Positions 42,968-50,641 of a DNA stretch of 64,000 nucleotides are shown here, piece after piece. The notes below the pieces were generated by a model that was given only the letters and a program-made list of their open reading frames with translations, searched no databases and was not told the origin of the DNA. Position 1 is the stretch's first letter, and the number at the start of each line of letters is the position of its first letter. The DNA lies in the NCBI RefSeq assembly GCF_002706795.1, contig NZ_CP017705.1, positions 4,253,501-4,317,500 on the forward strand. Direction: 5' to 3'. Both the position numbers and the translations under genes were made by a program. This DNA is from Brevibacillus laterosporus DSM 25 (GTDB lineage Bacteria > Bacillota > Bacilli > Brevibacillales > Brevibacillaceae).

Positions 42968-44086
42968 ATGAATATTGGTATTACGTGTTATCCTTCCTTG
43001 GGCGGTTCCGGTGTGGTGGCCACAGAGTTAGGCAAATTGTTGGCTGAGCGTGGACATAATGTGCATTTTATTACAGCTGGCATGCCGTTTCGTTTAGGGA
43101 AGTTTCACCCCAATATATTTTTTCATGAAGTAGAAGTAAATCAATATGATGTATTTAAGTATCCACCGTACGATTTAACATTAGCGAATCGCATGGCACA
43201 GGTTGCTCAGAATGAGAATCTCGATATTTTGCATGTTCATTATGCAGTACCTCACGCGCTATGTGCTTATCTAGCCAAGCAAATGGTTGGCGATCATTTG
43301 AAAATCATCACCACTTTGCATGGAACAGATATCACAGTCCTTGGTTACGAGCCGAGCTTACGAGATATGATTCGCTTTGGAATTGAAAAGAGCGATATGG
43401 TAACTGCTGTTTCAGCAGATTTAATCCGCGAAACGCATGATTCACTTCAAGTAGACAAAAACATTGAGCTTGTATACAACTTTGTAGATAAGCGCAGGTA
43501 TTCACGTAAGGATGTAACCGAATGGCGAGCTAAATTTGCACCTAACGGAGAAAAAATCATCATGCACATTTCCAATTTCCGTCCGGTCAAACGTGTGCAA
43601 GATGTAGTAGCAGCTTTCCGTTATGTTCGTGATGAAATGCCTGCTAAATTAATTTTAATTGGTGAAGGCCCTGAGCAGTGTAATATAAGGAAATTAATTC
43701 AGGATGAAGAGCTATGTGATGATGTTTTCTTTTTAGGGAAACAAGATGACGTAGCAGAAGTCATTTCATTAGCTGATCTGATGCTCCTCCCATCCGAAAA
43801 GGAGAGCTTTGGGCTAGTGGCATTAGAAGCAATGGCATGCGGTGTGCCAGTTGTTGCCTCTTGTGCTGGGGGATTACCTGAAGTGGTTTCACATGGTGAA
43901 TCAGGATATCTATGCGAAATTGGCGACACCAAACAGATGGCTATATATGCTTGTAAATTGTTACAGGATGATATGCTGTACGAAAGCTTTCGCGTAGAAG
44001 GACTACGTCGTTCTCAGGATAAATTTAGCTATGACAACATTACTTCCCAATATGAATCATTATATCAGCAACTACTCTCTACATAA
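42968..44086 (+). CDS. bshA: N-acetyl-alpha-D-glucosaminyl L-malate synthase
   Basis: BshA (372 aa) is a GT4 glycosyltransferase joining UDP-GlcNAc and L-malate, the first step to bacillithiol. The N-terminal half opens MNIGITCYPSLGGSGVVATE; the donor half has ISNFRPVKRVQDVV and the E-x7-E signature EKESFGLVALEAMACGVPVV. Start ATG follows AAAGGGAGGAATT. The final enzyme BshC is not in this window. Confidence 0.94.
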   Translation: MNIGITCYPSLGGSGVVATELGKLLAERGHNVHFITAGMPFRLGKFHPNIFFHEVEVNQYDVFKYPPYDLTLANRMAQVAQNENLDILHVHYAVPHALCAYLAKQMVGDHLKIITTLHGTDITVLGYEPSLRDMIRFGIEKSDMVTAVSADLIRETHDSLQVDKNIELVYNFVDKRRYSRKDVTEWRAKFAPNGEKIIMHISNFRPVKRVQDVVAAFRYVRDEMPAKLILIGEGPEQCNIRKLIQDEELCDDVFFLGKQDDVAEVISLADLMLLPSEKESFGLVALEAMACGVPVVASCAGGLPEVVSHGESGYLCEIGDTKQMAIYACKLLQDDMLYESFRVEGLRRSQDKFSYDNITSQYESLYQQLLST

Positions 44087-44132
44087 AAAACCAACTTCTA
44101 TTTGCATCAAAGCCAAATGATCGATGTAAGTA

Positions 44133-44163
44133 AGCAAAGCCTAACGTATGGTTAGGCTTTGCT
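44133..44163 (+). terminator. Probable terminator after bshA
   Basis: AGCAAAGCCTAAC and GTTAGGCTTTGCT form a perfect 13-bp stem with a GTATG loop. The T run is inside the stem rather than after it. Confidence 0.65.
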
Positions 44164-44294
44164 ACGAAATGAAGTGAAAAATTGAGAGAGAAGCACAGCA
44201 ACTCCTATTAAAATACGCATATTTTAGCACCCCTATATGAAAAGTAGGATTTTGAAAGACAATATATAAGAAAGAAAGGACAGGAGGCGTGTAA

Positions 44295-45521
44295 ATGAAA
44301 GAAGAGGCGAAAAAGGTACTTAAAAAATTAGAAGAGCACGGCTACGAGGCTTATTTTGTCGGTGGTTGCGTCCGTGATTGGCTTCTTCACCGTCCTGTTC
44401 ATGATATAGATATATGTACAAATGCCCATCCAGGAGACATTATGAATTTGTTCCCCGACCATATTCCTACGGGCTTACAGCACGGAACAATAACTGTTAA
44501 GCAGGATGGCTATTTGTTTGAAGTAACGACATTTCGAACAGAGGGAACATATGAAGATTTTCGTCGACCAAGGGAAGTTCACTATGTTAATGAAGTAGTG
44601 GAGGACTTGGCCCGTCGTGATTTTACAATTAATGCAATGGCGATGAAATATAACAAAGAATTAATTGATCCTTTTTTTGGATTGGAGGATGTAAATGATC
44701 ATGTAATCCGAGCAGTGGGTGATGCTAGTCGTAGATTTCAGGAAGATGCGCTACGACTTGTTCGGGGAGTTCGCTTCGCTTCTCAGCTGGGATTCCAGAT
44801 TGAAGATGAAACAAGAAACGCTATGAGGGATAACGCCCCATTGTTGATTCATATTGCAGTAGAGAGGGTCCGCGATGAATGCAACAAACTCATTGATAGC
44901 AAGCATCCGGATAAAGGCTTTCAATATGCTCAACAAACGAAGCTATTTCAGGCCATTCCTGTTTTGCAGCAATTATTTGATCAATCAACAATTCATTTGT
45001 GGAGATTACAAACTGTAGAGAGTGTAATGCATAAATGGGTTGTGTTACTTTTTGCTGCTGATTTCAGTTGGAAGCAGTCGCGTGAGTTATGTCAATACCT
45101 GAAGATGTCACGTAAAGAAGAAGAAACAATCACTTATCTTATGCAACAAATCATGTTCCTTCAGCCAACATGGGATCAATGTCAGTCTATTGACTGGACT
45201 CGATTCATTATGAAGTTTGGTCTGGAACGCTGCTATGACTTGGAAAAAGTGTTGGATGCTTTATGGTGGAATGATCTATCCAAAAAGCAGGGGACACTTC
45301 AATCTGCTTTTGATAACATGGCAGTGAAAACCTTGAAAGAATTAGCTGTAGATGGATCAGATATTAGAAAGATAAGTGATCAAAAACAAGGTCCTTGGAT
45401 TCAACAAACCCTGGAATATCTGTGGGAGCGCACAGTAACTGGAGGACTTACTAACGAATCGGAGACTTTGCTGATGGCGGCTAAAGATTTTATGCGTTGT
45501 GACAAAAGCACATCAGGGTGA
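44295..45521 (+). CDS. cca: CCA-adding tRNA nucleotidyltransferase
   Basis: Cca (408 aa) adds or repairs the 3' CCA of tRNAs. The class II polymerase-beta motif is AYFVGGCVRDWLL with HDIDICT (DxD metal site) at residues 17-44. VTTFRTEGTYEDFRRP, RRDFTINAMAMKY, RFQEDALRLVRGVRFASQLGF and IAVERVRDE follow in the family's usual order. Start ATG follows ACAGGAGGCG. It precedes birA as in B. subtilis. Confidence 0.94.
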   Translation: MKEEAKKVLKKLEEHGYEAYFVGGCVRDWLLHRPVHDIDICTNAHPGDIMNLFPDHIPTGLQHGTITVKQDGYLFEVTTFRTEGTYEDFRRPREVHYVNEVVEDLARRDFTINAMAMKYNKELIDPFFGLEDVNDHVIRAVGDASRRFQEDALRLVRGVRFASQLGFQIEDETRNAMRDNAPLLIHIAVERVRDECNKLIDSKHPDKGFQYAQQTKLFQAIPVLQQLFDQSTIHLWRLQTVESVMHKWVVLLFAADFSWKQSRELCQYLKMSRKEEETITYLMQQIMFLQPTWDQCQSIDWTRFIMKFGLERCYDLEKVLDALWWNDLSKKQGTLQSAFDNMAVKTLKELAVDGSDIRKISDQKQGPWIQQTLEYLWERTVTGGLTNESETLLMAAKDFMRCDKSTSG

Positions 45522-45614
45522 ATGAAATGACTCGTGGTGCTACATGATCGTTCGATGGATGTACGAAAAAAGGAATGGAATCGTTATTTTTTGCGGCTAT
45601 GACGGAGGAGACCT

Positions 45615-46592
45615 ATGAATATTAAGCAGGAAATATTACGCGCTTTTCGTAATCATCCACAAGAATTTATTTCGGGTGAATATCTAAGTCAAAATTGTAA
45701 ATGCACACGAGCAGCAGTATGGAAACATATCGAAGAGCTGCGACAAGAGGGCTATGAATTTGAAGCGGTACGCAAATCAGGTTATCGGCTTGTTTCCTCA
45801 CCAGATTCGCTATCGGCTGAAGAGATTCTGTCTGCAATGCAAACAGAACGAATTGGAAAAAATATTGTAGCTTACGAAACGGTTCCAACAACACAGGCAT
45901 TAGCCCATGAATTAGCTTCTAAGGGAGCACCTGAAGGGACCTTAGTGGTGGCTGATCAACAAACAGGTGGTAAAGGTCGGTTAGGTCGAGTCTGGCATTC
46001 ACCAAAAGGGACGGGCATATGGATGAGTTTAGTGTTACGTCCCGTCATCCCGATTGGGCGCACTCCCCAAATGACGTTGCTAACAGCAGTTGCTATGGCT
46101 AAAGCAATCCAAGAGTTTCAAATTCCGGTTAAAATTAAATGGCCTAATGATATCTTTGTAAATGGCAAAAAAGTGTGCGGAATTCTAACAGAGCTACACG
46201 CAGAGGCTGATCGTGTTAACTATTTAATTATTGGGATTGGAATTAATGTAAATAATCAAGAGTCAGATTTTGATCCGGTCCTCCAAGAGGTTGCAACCTC
46301 ATTACGCCTAGCGTTGGGGGAGCCATTGAAAAGATCTCAATTTATTCAAGTATTTTGCCGTATATTTGAACAACTCTATCTGGCATATTTGAGCGATGGA
46401 TTTGGTCAAATCAAGATAGAATGGGAAGCCTTGTCGATGTCTTTACATCGTCGTGTTACAGTCCGTACTCTACAAGCAGTATTAGAAGGTGAAGCAACAG
46501 GCTTAAATGAAGAGGGAGTTCTCTTATTACGCGATGATGAGGGAGTCATGCACAAGGTGTACTCTGCTGATATTGAGTATAGCGATACCTAG
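45615..46592 (+). CDS. birA: Biotin-protein ligase/biotin operon repressor
   Basis: BirA (325 aa) attaches biotin to carboxylases and represses biotin genes. The N-terminal winged helix (GEYLSQNCKCTRAAVWKHIEELRQEGYEFEAV) shows that it is the bifunctional type. The catalytic domain has QQTGGKGRLGRVWHSP (biotinyl-AMP loop), KWPNDIFVNGKKVCGIL and GIGINVNN. Start ATG follows GGAGGAGACC. The panB promoter overlaps its 3' side. Confidence 0.94.
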   Translation: MNIKQEILRAFRNHPQEFISGEYLSQNCKCTRAAVWKHIEELRQEGYEFEAVRKSGYRLVSSPDSLSAEEILSAMQTERIGKNIVAYETVPTTQALAHELASKGAPEGTLVVADQQTGGKGRLGRVWHSPKGTGIWMSLVLRPVIPIGRTPQMTLLTAVAMAKAIQEFQIPVKIKWPNDIFVNGKKVCGILTELHAEADRVNYLIIGIGINVNNQESDFDPVLQEVATSLRLALGEPLKRSQFIQVFCRIFEQLYLAYLSDGFGQIKIEWEALSMSLHRRVTVRTLQAVLEGEATGLNEEGVLLLRDDEGVMHKVYSADIEYSDT

Positions 46593-46599
46593 GAAATTT

Positions 46600-46608
46600 T
46601 GTTATACT
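46600..46608 (+). promoter_or_regulatory. Extended -10 promoter of panBCD
   Basis: TG-T-TATACT is a good extended -10 element only 8 bp after the birA stop. No clear -35 is seen. Transcription from about 46614 gives a leader of about 245 nt. Confidence 0.45.
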
Positions 46609-46613
46609 GCTTC

Positions 46614-46787
46614 TGAAGGCTATATCCTATTGGAATAGCACTTCCTGTTAAGAAGTATGCTAGAAAAACAACTGAAACAAAAAATCTGCTCTAAGCCTAA
46701 AGGGACCGAGACAGAAGGAAGAAATTCTAATGGACTACGTGCTTTATTGCGTAAACACAACCTTCGCCTGCGGTGCGGAGGTTTTTT
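46614..46787 (+). promoter_or_regulatory. Structured leader of panBCD with an intrinsic terminator
   Basis: The leader holds GCTAT-A-TCC-TATT-GGA-ATAGC (about 46619-46640), overlapping a second hairpin AGC-ACTTC...GAAGT-AT-GCT. The two share the AGC and cannot both form fully. A terminator (46759-46767 pairing with 46775-46783, then six T) ends about 75 nt before panB. The arrangement fits a transcription attenuator. Rfam lists a 'pan' motif in front of pantothenate genes; I cannot confirm a match by eye. T-box signature sequence is absent. Confidence 0.5.
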
Positions 46788-46860
46788 GGTATGTACGAAG
46801 CGCACTAGAGTACACATTGGAATAATTTCAAAACGGTATTGGGTGTAGGAGACAACGGGA

Positions 46861-47727
46861 GTGTCTAATGTGCAGGAAAAGAAACCGCTAACGACGTCCA
46901 AGCTACGTCAAATGAAAGAAAAAAAAGAGCCAATTACCATGCTTACCGCTTATGATTATCCCTCTGCGAAATTGGCAGAAGAAGCAGGAATAGACATCCT
47001 GCTGGTGGGAGATTCCCTAGGCATGGTTGTGTTAGGCTATGAATCTACGGTGTCTGTTACCATGGATGACATGATCCATCACACAAAAGCTGTTACGCGT
47101 GCAGCAAAAACAGCCTTTGTTGTAGCGGACATGCCCTTTTTGACATGTCATGGCTCTGTAGATGAAGCCATTCATCATGCGGGTCGGTTAATTCAGGAAG
47201 GAAATGCAAAAGCCGTGAAGATTGAAGGGGGAGAAGAGATTCTTCCTATTGTCAAGAGATGTACAAAGGCTGGAATTCCGGTTATGGGCCATTTAGGGTT
47301 AACACCACAGTCTGTCCATCAATTAGGTGGGTATAAAGTACAAGGCAAAGATCTTGAATCTGCAAAGCAATTAATCACGGATGCAAAGGCTCTAGAAGAA
47401 GCTGGCGCATTTGGTATTGTTTTGGAATGCGTACCAGCAGAAGTAGCAGCGAAAGTAACGGAAGCAGTAGAAATTCCTGTGATTGGCATTGGAGCTGGAG
47501 CAGAGTGCGATGGACAGGTTCTAGTGTTCCACGATGTACTTTCTTATGCTTCCAGTCTTACTCCTAAATTTGTAAAATCATACGCTCAGATTGGAGACAT
47601 GATTCAATCAGCGATTTCTCAATACGTAGTAGAAGTAAGAAGTAGACAATTCCCTGAACAACGACATTCCTTTGCCGCTTCTGAAGAAACCATTCAGCAA
47701 TTATATGGAGAAGAGGTACGAGTATGA
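46861..47727 (+). CDS. panB: 3-methyl-2-oxobutanoate hydroxymethyltransferase
   Basis: PanB (288 aa) adds a hydroxymethyl group from methylene-THF to 2-oxoisovalerate, making ketopantoate. [36 protein letters not shown] and [13 protein letters not shown] are family motifs; [15 protein letters not shown] and [15 protein letters not shown] follow. The GTG start at 46861 has TAGGAGA at 8-nt spacing. It overlaps panC by 4 bp. The leader upstream has a terminator, so the operon is probably attenuated. Confidence 0.95.
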   Translation: MSNVQEKKPLTTSKLRQMKEKKEPITMLTAYDYPSAKLAEEAGIDILLVGDSLGMVVLGYESTVSVTMDDMIHHTKAVTRAAKTAFVVADMPFLTCHGSVDEAIHHAGRLIQEGNAKAVKIEGGEEILPIVKRCTKAGIPVMGHLGLTPQSVHQLGGYKVQGKDLESAKQLITDAKALEEAGAFGIVLECVPAEVAAKVTEAVEIPVIGIGAGAECDGQVLVFHDVLSYASSLTPKFVKSYAQIGDMIQSAISQYVVEVRSRQFPEQRHSFAASEETIQQLYGEEVRV

Positions 47728-48581
47728 TCACGATTAGCACCATCAAAGAACTACGTGAAGCGCTTTCTGTGCATAAGAGGGCAGGGAAAACAATTGGATT
47801 TGTACCAACGATGGGTTATTTACATGATGGACACCTCAGTTTGGTAGAGCAAGCAAAAAGCGAATCAGATGTAGTAGTTATGAGCATTTTTGTTAACCCA
47901 CTGCAATTTGGTCCAAATGAGGATTTTTCCGTTTATCCGCGCGATTTAGCCCGTGATCAGAAATTAGCACAGGATGCAGGAGTGCACTATCTATTCACTC
48001 CTTCTGTAGAGGAAATGTACCCACGCCCTATGCTGACAAATGTTTCTGTGCAAAACATTACGGAAGCACTGTGTGGGTTATCGCGACCGGGACATTTTGA
48101 TGGGGTTGCGACAGTAGTCACGAAGCTATTTAATATTGTGGGTGCTGATAAAGCCTTCTTTGGCCAAAAAGATGCTCAACAGGTAGCTGTCGTTGAACAA
48201 ATGGTTGCTGATTTACAAATACCTGTACAGATCGTTCCATGTCCCATTTATCGAGAAAAAGATGGATTGGCAATGAGTTCACGTAATGTGTTTCTTTCAA
48301 AAGAGGAGCGATTACAAGCATTAATACTCTACAAAAGCTTGTCTCGTACAGAACAGATGATTGCGAATCAGCAAAGAGACGTGGCAGTTCTTAGTAACGA
48401 AGTTCGCAATCTCATCCAAAGTCAACCTTTGGCAGAAATAGATTATGTAGAAGTGAAACGTTATCCTGAGATGAGTGACATAGAAATTCTAAAAACTGGG
48501 GATAGAATTTTAATTGCTCTAGCAGTAAAATTTGGTCGTACTCGTTTAATTGATAACGTAATACTTACGGTCGTCGATTAA
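47724..48581 (+). CDS. panC: Pantothenate synthetase
   Basis: PanC (285 aa) ligates pantoate and beta-alanine with ATP. The HIGH-like motif is in [64 protein letters not shown] and [11 protein letters not shown] are invariant. The ATG overlaps the panB stop (ATGA-type). It is 59 bp before panD. Confidence 0.96.
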   Translation: MITISTIKELREALSVHKRAGKTIGFVPTMGYLHDGHLSLVEQAKSESDVVVMSIFVNPLQFGPNEDFSVYPRDLARDQKLAQDAGVHYLFTPSVEEMYPRPMLTNVSVQNITEALCGLSRPGHFDGVATVVTKLFNIVGADKAFFGQKDAQQVAVVEQMVADLQIPVQIVPCPIYREKDGLAMSSRNVFLSKEERLQALILYKSLSRTEQMIANQQRDVAVLSNEVRNLIQSQPLAEIDYVEVKRYPEMSDIEILKTGDRILIALAVKFGRTRLIDNVILTVVD

Positions 48582-48640
48582 AAGTGTGAACGAAAGCTAT
48601 TAGATATAGAAAGATTCACATTCAAGGGAGCGAATTGGAA

Positions 48641-49024
48641 ATGTTTCGTACAATGATGACTGCTAAAATTCACCGTGCTACTGTGACGGAAGCGAATTTA
48701 AATTATGTAGGTAGCATAACAATTGATAAAGATATTCTGGACGCACTTGATTTATTACCAAATGAGAAAGTTCAGATTGTAAATAATAATAATGGCGCAC
48801 GTTTAGAAACGTACATTATTGAAGGTGAACCAGGCAGTGGTGTTATTTGCTTAAATGGAGCAGCAGCAAGACTTGTCCAACCAGGGGATGTGGTTATCAT
48901 CATTGCATATGCGATGATGACAGATGAACAGGCACGCAAGCATAAGCCTAAGGTAGCCATTATGGACGAGCATAATAAAATCGCTCAATTATTAGCGGAA
49001 GAAGTTCACGCTACTATTCTATAG
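48641..49024 (+). CDS. panD: Aspartate 1-decarboxylase precursor
   Basis: PanD (127 aa) makes beta-alanine. It self-cleaves at G24-S25 (NYVGSITID) to generate the pyruvoyl cofactor. [17 protein letters not shown] precedes the cleavage site, and [15 protein letters not shown] and [11 protein letters not shown] follow in usual order. ATG at 48641 is preferred; TTG at 48635 is too close to AAGGGAG. It completes panBCD. Confidence 0.95.
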   Translation: MFRTMMTAKIHRATVTEANLNYVGSITIDKDILDALDLLPNEKVQIVNNNNGARLETYIIEGEPGSGVICLNGAAARLVQPGDVVIIIAYAMMTDEQARKHKPKVAIMDEHNKIAQLLAEEVHATIL

Positions 49025-49062
49025 AGCAAGAGCAGGAAGTACTACCAGTGCCATTTTTGCAT

Positions 49063-49120
49063 AGAGCCATCCCACTTGTGAGACAATGAGACTACTCACT
49101 CTGACAAAGGGGGTGGCTCT
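49063..49120 (+). promoter_or_regulatory. Long hairpin that sequesters the Shine-Dalgarno of the TPR gene
   Basis: AGAGCCATCCC (49063-49073) pairs with GGGGTGGCTCT (49110-49120), 11 bp with one G-U. An inner stem GTGAG (49078-49082) / CTCAC (49095-49099) plus TTGT/ACAA extends it. The 3' arm contains the AAAGGGGG ribosome binding site and ends 1 nt before the GTG start. No T run follows, so translational control is more likely than termination. Confidence 0.6.
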
Positions 49121-49121
49121 T

Positions 49122-50588
49122 GTGTTTATTGAGGATTGGTTTGAGGACTTATATCAAAAAGTGGATCGCATTGAAAAAGAATGGGCTACGGCTTCAACGG
49201 AAAAGCAAGAACATCTAATACGACAACTAAAAGAACTCCGAACATGTAGTGACCAGGTTATTGATCTGTGGCTAAAATATGAAGAAAAGCTAAACGAAGC
49301 AATTCGGATGATTAAGCAAGCAAGCGATGTAACCATTTCTACTGAAGAAAGTTTGGATGAAGAGAATCAAAAGCTGTCAAAAGTACAGCAACCACTTTTA
49401 TTCTCTACTCTGCTTGAAGAAGAGCAGCCACAAAAAGAGCAACAGAGTGAGTTATTTGTAAAGGCAGAAGGATTTTACCATCTACGATTATATGAGCAAT
49501 CCAAACAGCACTTCGCCTCTTTCTTGGAACAAGCGCCTGATTGGGAAAGTGGACGTCTCTATTATGCCTACAGTCTATACTACTGTTGTGATCATGAACT
49601 CGCTTTAAAAGAATTTCGATTGTTGACACGAACGGCTGTTTCCCCTAAAGTTGTTTCCATCAGTTACAATGCTTTAGGGTGCATGTATGTACAGGAACAA
49701 AAGTGGTTAGAAGCCATACAGGCGTTTGAGATGGCATTATCCGTTCGTCCTGAATATACGGAGAGTAGATACAATCTAGCCATCTGTTATTTGGAGCAGG
49801 GAGACACGGAAAAAACAATGAAAATATGCGAGCAGCTATTAGCCGAACATGATCAGGATTGGGAAGTACAAGTTCTCTATTTACGTGCTGTTCGTCAATT
49901 ATTTGCTCATTATCCACAAAAAGATATAGAGAGAATGCTAAAAATGTATGATCCGAATCGAAATCTGGATACGCCAACTTTATGGGAATTGGCTATGCTA
50001 GCAGAACAAGCTGGATTCTATAAGCACGCACTCAGTTGCTACAAGTTTCTTTTGGAACGTCAACCATTAGATGCAGGGCTTTGGCATGCGATTGCTTGGA
50101 ACAAGTGGTTATTAGATGGACCAAAGCAAGCGATGCCTGCATTAAAAAAAGCACTAACGCTGGCACCTGAACATCCTGATTATTTATTTTCATACGGTTG
50201 GATGCAACTCGCAACAGGTGAAATTACTTCAGCTCGGATCGCTTTTTCAAAAATATTACATGCAACTGAGAATCATCATCTTGGCTTGCTGGGATTAATT
50301 TACGCTCATGAAGGAGAAGGAGCTTATGATCAAGCCAAAGGTATAGCTACTACACTTATTCAAAAACAGGATCAGTACTCGCAGATGCTAGGGCATTATC
50401 AACTGGGAAAATTATCTCTTCAACAAGGGAATCAGCTGGAAGCAAGTCAATATTTAGAGAAAGCACGCTCCTATAGCGATGTGATTCCAGAGGTTAATCA
50501 ATGGTGGGAGAAATGTAAGAATACGGAGGACCATGTGCAGGTTAATAGTCAGATAGCAGGAATTTCGACATCAACTGCCGAATGGTAA
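49122..50588 (+). CDS. TPR-repeat protein inserted between panD and dinG
   Basis: The 488-aa cytoplasmic protein has a helical, charged N-terminal 90 residues (coiled-coil-like, EDLYQKVDRIEKEWATASTE) and then about eight tetratricopeptide units (EGFYHLRLYEQSKQHFASFL, ALGCMYVQEQKWLEAIQAFEMAL, LAICYLEQGDTEKTMKICEQLL, ISWNKW-type AIAWNKWLLDGPKQAMPALKKAL). The GTG at 49122 is chosen for AAAGGGGGTG upstream; 49086 has no site. The site lies inside a hairpin. B. subtilis has dinG directly after panD, so this gene is an addition here. Partners unknown. Confidence 0.75.
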   Translation: MFIEDWFEDLYQKVDRIEKEWATASTEKQEHLIRQLKELRTCSDQVIDLWLKYEEKLNEAIRMIKQASDVTISTEESLDEENQKLSKVQQPLLFSTLLEEEQPQKEQQSELFVKAEGFYHLRLYEQSKQHFASFLEQAPDWESGRLYYAYSLYYCCDHELALKEFRLLTRTAVSPKVVSISYNALGCMYVQEQKWLEAIQAFEMALSVRPEYTESRYNLAICYLEQGDTEKTMKICEQLLAEHDQDWEVQVLYLRAVRQLFAHYPQKDIERMLKMYDPNRNLDTPTLWELAMLAEQAGFYKHALSCYKFLLERQPLDAGLWHAIAWNKWLLDGPKQAMPALKKALTLAPEHPDYLFSYGWMQLATGEITSARIAFSKILHATENHHLGLLGLIYAHEGEGAYDQAKGIATTLIQKQDQYSQMLGHYQLGKLSLQQGNQLEASQYLEKARSYSDVIPEVNQWWEKCKNTEDHVQVNSQIAGISTSTAEW

Positions 50589-50641
50589 AAAGAAAAAAAC
50601 AGTAGCAGCATGTGTTGTGAGTGTCAATAGAGGTGACGATA

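Noticed and set aside
46593-46860. T-box or tRNA-like element before panB
   Set aside because: The T-box signature (AGGGTGGNACCGCG) is absent; AAAGGGACCGAG only resembles it loosely.
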